A DNA stretch of 11,722 nucleotides from Haloarculaceae archaeon (GTDB lineage: Archaea; Halobacteriota; Halobacteria; Halobacteriales; Haloarculaceae). A program made the position numbers and the translations under genes. Positions 7,383 to 11,722 of the stretch are shown one piece after another. The first letter of the stretch is position 1. Every line of letters begins with the position of its first letter. The notes beneath the pieces are model-generated. The model was not told the origin of the DNA and did no database searches. It worked only from the letters and a program-made list of their open reading frames with translations. The stretch is taken from assembly GCA_018609665.1 (NCBI GenBank), contig JAHENN010000055.1, forward strand, positions 1 to 11,722, in the 5' to 3' direction.

Positions 7383-8981
7383 ATGACAGACGACACACAA
7401 TCGGTACTTCGACTTCGACTTCGAGACGCATGGGGCGAGTACGCCGTCGTCATCTGCGTGGTGGGGCTCGTCGCCCTGGCGGCCGGCGGATGGGCGGTCG
7501 GCAGTGCACTCGCCGTCGGCCCGTTCGGCGACGAGATTCCGACGGCGACGGACGAGACCGAAGAGCGGACCGTCCAGTTCTTCAACGCGACGGGACGGTT
7601 CGAGTACGGCGCGACCGTCCAGCAGGGGTCACGGGCGTTCACGCGGGGCGAGCGGCTTCCCGAGCGGACGCTGTACTTCACCTCCATCGCACCGGTGCTC
7701 GACGGCACCCACCGGTACGTCTACAGCGCCGACGGGGGGAGCCTGCGGGTGAACACGAACGCGCGGCTCGTCATCAGGGAGGTCGACGACGAGGCCCGGT
7801 ACTGGTCGGTGACCGAACCGCTGGAGAGCACCACGGCGTCGGACGTCGGGCCGGGACAGCCCGTCGAGACCAGCTTCAGCGTCAACGTCTCGGAGATCGA
7901 CCGGCGGGCCAGCGAGATCCGCGACGAACTCGGGGCCGCCCCCGGCTCGATCGAGTCGGTCGTCGTCGTCGAGACGACCTTCGAGGGGACCGCCGACGGA
8001 CAGCCGGTCAGCGGCAGCATGACGACCGAACTCGCGGTCGAAAGCAGCGGCGACACCTACCGGGTCGACGCCGGGGGGTCGACCACCGCCGAGGAGCGCA
8101 CGGAGGTCGTCTCCACCGACCAGGAGCCGTCGCTCCTCGAGCTGGCCGGCGGCGGTGCGCTCGCCGGCGTCGGGTTTCTCGTCGCCGTCGTCACGCTCGT
8201 CGGACGATACCGGGGGTCGTTCGCGCTCTCGCTCGCCGAGAGACACGCCATCGTCCGCGCGGAGTTCGAGGAGTTCATCACGACCGCGAGGGTGCCGACC
8301 GACGCCACCGACCGACCGGTCGTGCCAATCTCGTCGCTCGAGGGGCTCGTCGACCTCGCAATCGACACCGACGGCCGGGTGATCCACGACGAGGTCAGCG
8401 GCCAGTACGTCCTGTTCGACGACACGTTCACCTACATCTTCATCCCCCGGTACGCGGCGGCGAACACCATCGGTGTCACCGAGAACGACCTCCCCGGCGG
8501 ATCGACAACCCGGGGGAAGGAGACGGAGCCGCGCCGGGACCGCGACGCCGGGGGAAGCGACGGGGGCACCGGGGGAGACGCCGACAGGCCGGAGTCCGTC
8601 CGCGGCCGGGGCGGCGACGGGGACGACGAGACGTTCGGCGGCTGGATCATGACGGAGCCGCTGGCCGAGGACATCGGCGGCGAACGGACGGAGTCCGTCG
8701 ACTCGCTTCCCGAGCTCGTCGGGCTCGCCGTCGACGTCGACCGGCCGGTCATCCGCGACGCGAACAGCGAGACCTACGTCCTGTTCGGCGACGACGCGAC
8801 GTACTCGTTCGTCCCCGGCGACGGGTCGGGCGAGAACGCCAAGTCGTCGACCGGCGACGGCCCGACAGACACGGAGGTCCGGTCCGCTGCCGGAAACGCC
8901 GACGGCGATACCGGTGGCGACACCGGGGCCGACGCCGCCGGCTCGGACGACGGCAACGACGGCTCGACGGACGAGGAGTGA
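7383..8981 (+). CDS. DUF5305-type membrane protein with duplicated cytoplasmic module
   Basis: A 532-residue protein with two membrane helices. Helix 1 is about residues 20-43 (EYAVVICVVGLVALAAGGW) and helix 2 about 251-273. The 200-residue stretch between them should lie outside the cell. It contains 'GRFEYGATV', 'LYFTSIAPVLDGTHRY' and 'FSVNVSEI', features I associate with haloarchaeal DUF5305 proteins. Helix 2 is followed by RYRGSFALSLAERH, then a cytoplasmic region of about 255 residues. In that region residues 295-355 and 418-478 are an ungapped duplication, sharing 'SL..LV.LA.D.D..VI.D' and 'YVLF.D..TY.F.P'. A Gly/Asp/Arg-rich linker separates the copies, and the tail (about 490-532) is Asp/Gly/Thr-rich and likely disordered. 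It follows the signal peptidase gene by 70 bp and is probably co-transcribed with it. Molecular function is unknown. The domain order suggests it joins an outside structure to an inside partner. DUF5305 assignment is from memory, not from a search. Confidence 0.8.
   Translation: MTDDTQSVLRLRLRDAWGEYAVVICVVGLVALAAGGWAVGSALAVGPFGDEIPTATDETEERTVQFFNATGRFEYGATVQQGSRAFTRGERLPERTLYFTSIAPVLDGTHRYVYSADGGSLRVNTNARLVIREVDDEARYWSVTEPLESTTASDVGPGQPVETSFSVNVSEIDRRASEIRDELGAAPGSIESVVVVETTFEGTADGQPVSGSMTTELAVESSGDTYRVDAGGSTTAEERTEVVSTDQEPSLLELAGGGALAGVGFLVAVVTLVGRYRGSFALSLAERHAIVRAEFEEFITTARVPTDATDRPVVPISSLEGLVDLAIDTDGRVIHDEVSGQYVLFDDTFTYIFIPRYAAANTIGVTENDLPGGSTTRGKETEPRRDRDAGGSDGGTGGDADRPESVRGRGGDGDDETFGGWIMTEPLAEDIGGERTESVDSLPELVGLAVDVDRPVIRDANSETYVLFGDDATYSFVPGDGSGENAKSSTGDGPTDTEVRSAAGNADGDTGGDTGADAAGSDDGNDGSTDEE
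8265..8447 (+). repeat. Duplicated 61-residue module, copy 1 (in the DUF5305 gene)
   Basis: Encodes residues 295-355 of the DUF5305 protein, from FEEFI to FIP. It aligns without gaps with copy 2 at 8634-8816. Over the last 40 residues 21 positions are identical by eye, including the run YVLF. Confidence 0.75.
8634..8816 (+). repeat. Duplicated 61-residue module, copy 2 (in the DUF5305 gene)
   Basis: Encodes residues 418-478, from FGGWI to FVP, offset exactly 123 residues from copy 1. The aromatic start, the SL..LV core, the D.D..VI.D motif and the YVLF.D..TY.F.P ending are kept, so the fold is probably conserved. Confidence 0.75.
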
Positions 8982-9145
8982 CTGCGCCTCTAGTTTGCAT
9001 CCTCCGAGCAATTTTTCCCTTGAATCCGATGACTGCCAAGCACACGTTTGGACGGATTTGTCAGAACTGTTTATACCCCGTACGGTGCAGTCGGCCGTGC
9101 GCCAGGGAACGGAGACTCGCCCTCCTGCCACTGGGGTTGGGAACC
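8982..9145 (+). promoter_or_regulatory. Intergenic region with TATA box (9070-9075) for the DUF7344 gene
   Basis: TTTATA at 9070-9075 is the clearest archaeal TATA box in the window. Transcription would start near 9100, leaving a 5' leader of about 45 bases before the ATG at 9146, longer than the leaderless genes upstream. No Shine-Dalgarno is seen in this leader. A run of five T's at 9012-9016, about 30 bases after the DUF5305 stop, could end the upstream transcript. Together these suggest that the signal peptidase/DUF5305 pair and the next genes are separate transcription units. Confidence 0.55.
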
Positions 9146-9742
9146 ATGTCGAGCAAAATCGACGGCTCCGATAACGGGCGGACTGCCCTCCAGCGAAGGT
9201 CGGACACGAACGATGGCCTCACTGGGAGCGACGACAGAGAAGAGATATTCACGATACTGAGCAACTCCCGGCGGCGGTACGCGTGGCGCTGCTGTCGGGA
9301 CGCGGACGGGGCGATGGAGCTCGGCGACGTCGCCGAGCAGGTGGCCGCCTGGGAGAACGACAAGTCCGTCGAGACGATCACCTCCGACGAGCGCAAGCGC
9401 GTCTACACCTCGCTCCAGCAGACGCACCTCCCGAAGATGGCCGACGTCGGCATCGTCGAGTTCGACGGCTCTACGGTGGAGCTGTCCGACGTCGCCGGGG
9501 ATTACGACGTCTTCCTCGACATCGTCCCGGAGGACGACATCTCCTGGGGGGAGTACTACCTGGGGCTGTCGGGGCTGTCGGGCGTCCTGCTGGCGCTCGT
9601 GTGGGCGGGGATCTACCCGTCGGTGCTGCCGCCGCTGGGGTGGGCGACGATTCTGGTCGTCGTCTTCGGGCTCTCGGCGGCGTTCCACACGTACCGGAGC
9701 AAGAAACGGAAACTCCGCCGCGAGAACCCGCCGGAGCTCTGA
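9146..9742 (+). CDS. Membrane-tethered DUF7344 winged-helix transcriptional regulator
   Basis: A 198-residue probable DNA-binding protein held at the membrane. Residues about 32-125 match the haloarchaeal DUF7344 winged-helix domain: 'IFTILSNSRRRYAW' opens it, 'ELGDVAEQVAAWEND' and 'SDERKRVYTSLQQTHLPKM' follow, and 'VGIVEFDGSTVELS' forms the wing. After a short acidic linker come two helices at about 139-157 and 164-182 joined by a tight Pro-rich turn. The final RSKKRKLRRE tail is strongly basic, which places both termini and the DNA-binding domain in the cytoplasm. The first 30 residues are polar and probably disordered. The ATG at 9146 is preferred because it is the first start in this frame after the TATA box and leads into the domain; the frame stays open upstream only by overlap with the DUF5305 gene. 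The next gene begins 2 bp after its stop, so it is likely co-transcribed with genes it controls (inference). Confidence 0.82.
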   Translation: MSSKIDGSDNGRTALQRRSDTNDGLTGSDDREEIFTILSNSRRRYAWRCCRDADGAMELGDVAEQVAAWENDKSVETITSDERKRVYTSLQQTHLPKMADVGIVEFDGSTVELSDVAGDYDVFLDIVPEDDISWGEYYLGLSGLSGVLLALVWAGIYPSVLPPLGWATILVVVFGLSAAFHTYRSKKRKLRRENPPEL

Positions 9743-9744
9743 CC

Positions 9745-10263
9745 ATGTCGCGTCCAACGGTCCAACTCGGCGTGCTCGCGGTTCTCGTGGGGCTGGCGGC
9801 GGTCATCGGCGTCGGCGGCTTCGGAACCGCGACCGTCGACCGGGGTGGCGCGGCCGATATTGCGGACAGCGACGACGCGACGCTCGGCGTCGAAGCGCGC
9901 GACCGCACCGTCACCGTCAACGAGACGTTCCCGCTGCTGAACCTGACGAACCACTTCGAGGCGAACGTCACCGACGTTACCGCCGACATCAAAACCGATT
10001 CGTCGGTCAACATCACCGACACGCCGGCATCGATCGACGTCGATAGCACCAAGTCCGTGATGGCGAAGTGTACGAAGTCGAACGACGGCGAATCGATCAC
10101 CATCACAACGACTGCCGAAGCGAGGAGTACGGCCGTACAGGTCGAACCGACCGTCGAAATCACCTGTAAAGAGTCCGAAAATGGACAAAACGACGGACCC
10201 GTACCCGTCGATACACCGAACGGGACGTCCGTCCCCCAAAGCCGGACCGAGGAGGTGGCCTGA
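9745..10263 (+). CDS. Small secreted protein with N-glycosylation sequons, unknown function
   Basis: I do not recognise a named family for this 172-residue protein. An N-terminal hydrophobic segment (about residues 8-25) after MSRPTVQ acts as a signal peptide or anchor. The rest is polar, acidic and predicted beta-rich. Asn-X-Thr sequons occur at Asn59, Asn66, Asn74, Asn89 and again near residue 159, as expected for a glycosylated surface protein. Two cysteines, Cys109 and Cys141, could form a disulphide. After the hydrophobic segment the pattern G-x-G-G-F, an Arg, then D-D-A-T-L-G-V resembles the start of the DUF1102 proteins downstream, so it may be a divergent relative. It lacks their twin Arg. 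GGAG at 9733-9736 inside the end of the regulator gene serves as ribosome site 8 bases before the ATG, and the 2-bp gap suggests translational coupling. The second half uses more A and T than the upstream genes. Confidence 0.75.
   Translation: MSRPTVQLGVLAVLVGLAAVIGVGGFGTATVDRGGAADIADSDDATLGVEARDRTVTVNETFPLLNLTNHFEANVTDVTADIKTDSSVNITDTPASIDVDSTKSVMAKCTKSNDGESITITTTAEARSTAVQVEPTVEITCKESENGQNDGPVPVDTPNGTSVPQSRTEEVA
10251..10258 (+). promoter_or_regulatory. Strong Shine-Dalgarno for the DUF1102 gene
   Basis: GGAGGTGG lies 8 bases before the ATG at 10267, inside the end of the preceding gene. It is nearly the full complement of the haloarchaeal 16S rRNA 3' end. It is the best ribosome site in the window and implies high translation of this product, as expected for a structural subunit. 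Confidence 0.7.
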
Positions 10264-10266
10264 ACG

Positions 10267-10935
10267 ATGGACCGGACGCGACGGAAGGTGCTGCTCGCGC
10301 TCAGCGGGACGGCCGTCGTCGGTGGCACGGCGGTCGGGACCGGCGCATTCGACGCGGTAAGTGCGAACCGAACCGCGTCGGTCGCCGTCGTCACCGACGC
10401 GGACACGTACCTCGCGCTCCGACCGATCGGTGACCCCGGCTCGAATCCGGAAGGGACGGGGCCGTACGACGGCCTGAAAGACGACGGAAACTTCGTCAGG
10501 AAAGAGAACCCGTACGCCAGAATCGACGACGGAACACTCCAACTCTCGTTCGACGGTCCGGCAGGGACGTCGGCCGACGGGCTGAACGGAAGCAGGAGCG
10601 AAAGCCGGTTCCACAACGTCTTCAGCATCACGAACCAGGGCACGCAGACGGTGAAGGTGTCGACTGACGCGGTCCCGAAGGGCGACAACAGCGCCGATAT
10701 GTCGGCGGTGACGCTGTACGACTCCAACCCGGATGGTGCGAGCGTAGATGTCAACGACTTCAGCGACGACCTCGACCAGGTCGAGGGCCACACGCTCGAC
10801 GTCGGGGAACACGTCGCCGTCGGCGTGGCGTTCGACCCGGGCGTGGCCAGCCACGACGACAACGCCGAACTCGATAAGTTCGACTCGGTAGCGATCAAGG
10901 CGACCGAAACGACCGATACGACCGATACCGGATAG
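10267..10935 (+). CDS. DUF1102-type secreted protein, possible TasA/bundling-pilin-like subunit
   Basis: A 222-residue exported protein with no C-terminal anchor. The N-terminus MDRTRRKVLLALSG has a Tat-like twin Arg and a hydrophobic stretch, followed by GTGAF at 24-28. This is the position and style of the G-T-x-A-F/Y site of SipW-processed proteins such as TasA. The mature part starts with 'ANRTASVAVVTDADTYLAL', then 'LQLSFDG' and, at 117-131, NVFSITNQGTQTVKV. These are features I associate with haloarchaeal DUF1102 proteins. 'LDVGEHVAVGVAFD' near the end matches the usual closing strand. Sequons include Asn34 and Asn107. The C-terminal tail repeats Thr-Glu/Asp-Thr (coded by a short tandem repeat) and is likely disordered. 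It follows the previous gene by 3 bp and has a strong ribosome site. A structural role in an extracellular fibre is inference from family resemblance and the neighbouring signal peptidase. A paralogue starts at 11239. Confidence 0.78.
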   Translation: MDRTRRKVLLALSGTAVVGGTAVGTGAFDAVSANRTASVAVVTDADTYLALRPIGDPGSNPEGTGPYDGLKDDGNFVRKENPYARIDDGTLQLSFDGPAGTSADGLNGSRSESRFHNVFSITNQGTQTVKVSTDAVPKGDNSADMSAVTLYDSNPDGASVDVNDFSDDLDQVEGHTLDVGEHVAVGVAFDPGVASHDDNAELDKFDSVAIKATETTDTTDTG

Positions 10936-10996
10936 TACCTCCCCGCACCGACTACTCTCTCCTGCTCCGCCCGGTCCGACCACCTGCTCATCGAGC

Positions 10997-11022
10997 GAGA
11001 GGTCTGCCGGTAGGCTCCTCTC
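10997..11022 (+). other. Stem-loop downstream of the first DUF1102 gene
   Basis: GAGAGG at 10997-11002 pairs with CCTCTC at 11017-11022, and inside it GCC pairs with GGC around a GGTA loop. It lies 61 bases after the stop codon. There is no T tract. It may stabilise the 3' end of the mRNA or be a chance structure. Confidence 0.35.
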
Positions 11023-11202
11023 TCACCGACATGGAATCGGGCGTGACGGCAACGCCGTTCCCTTCGAGAGGGACGTCCGGGGCGGGCAAGCCATTCATGT
11101 ATATTAAACCTTCGGCCGTTTACGGCTCTCGAAACGGCAGGCGCGGTCTTCAAGCGGAGCGAGACGGGAAGTCAGGCGGTGCGTGACGGCGTTCAAGCGG
11201 CA

Positions 11203-11209
11203 CAATACA
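11203..11209 (+). promoter_or_regulatory. TATA-like element for the second DUF1102 gene
   Basis: AATACAA lies 30-36 bases before the ATG at 11239, placing transcription start a few bases before the gene. A copy of the repeat TTCAAGCGG ends at 11200, at or beside the TFB recognition position. The spacing disfavours the alternative in-frame ATG at 11218. Confidence 0.4.
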
Positions 11210-11238
11210 AAGTCGGTATGGGATGTGGTGGTCTCCGT

Positions 11239-11722
11239 ATGCCATCGCGCAGAAACATTCTGATCGCACTCGGTGGGAGTGCGGCCGCAGGCGGTGCCGT
11301 GTTCGGAACAGGTGCGTTCGATCGGGTGTCCGCGAGACGGACCGCAACGGTCAGTATCGTCGGTGACGCAAACGCGTACCTCGGATTGAAAGCGACCAGT
11401 GACTACGCCGATGATAGCAGTGGTAACCAACTCGCGTTGAAATTTGACAATAGCAATAAAACTACCGGTGGCGGAACGGGCTTCGGAGAAGATTCAACGT
11501 ACGTCTTCTCCGGCGTGTTCGACATCGTCAACCAGGGCACTCAGACGGTTGATTTAGGTGGTAACCAGAGCACGGTCACTGATGGGGATGGTGACAAAAT
11601 TAATGGATCAGACACAAACAGCGGAATAAAATCCTTCGAGCTGTACGCCGTTTCGGATACCGACGACGATGGTGATGATGAAATCGCTCCACTAACCGAG
11701 ACCGATGAAGATGGCAATGTCC
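11239..11722 (+). CDS. DUF1102-type secreted protein, second paralogue (partial, runs off the window)
   Basis: The first 161 codons are open to the window edge; the C-terminus is missing. The start MPSRRNILIALGG has a Tat-like SRR motif and hydrophobic core. GTGAF is at 23-27, then 'SARRTATVSIVGDANAYLGL', LALKFD at 65-70 and VFDIVNQGTQTVDL at 93-106. These match the first DUF1102 protein in order and spacing. At DNA level the codons for NQGTQTV in the two genes differ at one of 20 bases (10633-10652 and 11530-11549), although the rest is diverged. Sequons are seen at Asn73 and Asn109 and at the later NGS. Codon use drifts to A and T from about 11400 (AAA, AAT, ATT, TTA), unlike all genes upstream. 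An ATG at 11218 is in frame but sits too close to the TATA-like element and would place MGCGGLR before the Tat motif. The role is probably the same as its paralogue: a surface or fibre subunit. Confidence 0.78.
   Translation, partial: MPSRRNILIALGGSAAAGGAVFGTGAFDRVSARRTATVSIVGDANAYLGLKATSDYADDSSGNQLALKFDNSNKTTGGGTGFGEDSTYVFSGVFDIVNQGTQTVDLGGNQSTVTDGDGDKINGSDTNSGIKSFELYAVSDTDDDGDDEIAPLTETDEDGNV

Larger units (their letters stand above)
10936..11238. other. 303-bp intergenic region between the DUF1102 paralogues
   Basis: No convincing gene is present. It contains a stem-loop (10997-11022), an AT-rich TATATTAAA at 11100-11108 that would suit a promoter with a leader of about 100 bases, a 9-bp direct repeat TTCAAGCGG (11149-11157 and 11192-11200), and a weaker TATA-like AATACAA close to the next start. 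Two possible promoters plus repeats suggest that the second paralogue is regulated separately. Confidence 0.55.

Noticed and set aside
7629..9131. 500-codon minus-strand frame over the DUF5305 gene
   Set aside because: Antisense shadow. The + frame has helices, family motifs and an internal duplication.
7313..9145. Upstream extension of the DUF7344 frame
   Set aside because: The frame is open by chance across the DUF5305 gene and yields Arg-rich low-complexity protein. The TATA box at 9070 and domain start support the ATG at 9146.
9471..11153. 560- and 456-codon minus-strand frames over the secreted protein genes
   Set aside because: Both read through three real + strand genes with signal peptides and ribosome sites. 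Their translations are Ser/Thr/Val- or Arg/Val/Asp-rich shadows.
11031..11186. 51-codon + strand ORF starting MESGVTATPF in the 303-bp gap
   Set aside because: No ribosome site or suitably placed TATA box, no recognised motif, and the strong AT-rich element at 11100-11108 lies inside it.
1..11722. CRISPR arrays, tRNA or rRNA genes, insertion sequences, toxin-antitoxin pairs
   Set aside because: I saw no regularly spaced repeats, no cloverleaf-type or rRNA sequence, no transposase motifs and no terminal inverted repeats. The only repeats are the short ones listed.

Overview
The window looks like chromosomal DNA of a haloarchaeon (class Halobacteria). The evidence is: strongly GC-rich codons with third positions almost always G or C; acidic proteins rich in Asp and Glu; genes that begin about 25-30 bases after a TATA-like element, as leaderless haloarchaeal mRNAs do; an archaeal Sec11-type signal peptidase with a Ser-His active site; and families I know mainly from haloarchaea (DUF5305, DUF7344, DUF1102). 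The species cannot be named from the sequence alone.

Bases 1-6031 are ordinary metabolic and housekeeping genes. In order they are a 12-helix MFS transporter (68-1351, +), a cytoplasmic S9-family serine peptidase with a leaderless GTG start (1393-3201, +), a convergent acyl/acetyl-CoA synthetase (3364-5340, -) and a GNAT acetyltransferase (5447-6031, +). The last two diverge from a shared 106-bp promoter region. A perfect 9-bp inverted repeat lies between the convergent peptidase and synthetase genes.

Bases 6230-11722 form a cell-surface locus, all on the + strand. It opens with a membrane signal peptidase carrying a long extracytoplasmic C-terminal domain (6230-7312). This is followed by a two-helix DUF5305 protein whose cytoplasmic part holds a 61-residue ungapped duplication (7383-8981). 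A second transcription unit has its own TATA box. It encodes a winged-helix DUF7344 regulator tethered to the membrane by a helix hairpin (9146-9742), a small secreted protein with several N-glycosylation sequons (9745-10263) and a DUF1102-type secreted protein (10267-10935). These three genes are separated by only 2-3 bp. After a 303-bp gap a second DUF1102 paralogue starts at 11239 and runs off the end of the window.

My working model, which is inference, is that this second half builds an extracellular fibre or surface layer. In it, the DUF1102 proteins resemble SipW-processed TasA or archaeal bundling-pilin type subunits, the adjacent signal peptidase processes them, the DUF5305 protein is an assembly or sensing partner, and the membrane-bound DUF7344 protein controls expression. 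The individual families are known, but the job of the locus as a unit is the part worth testing.
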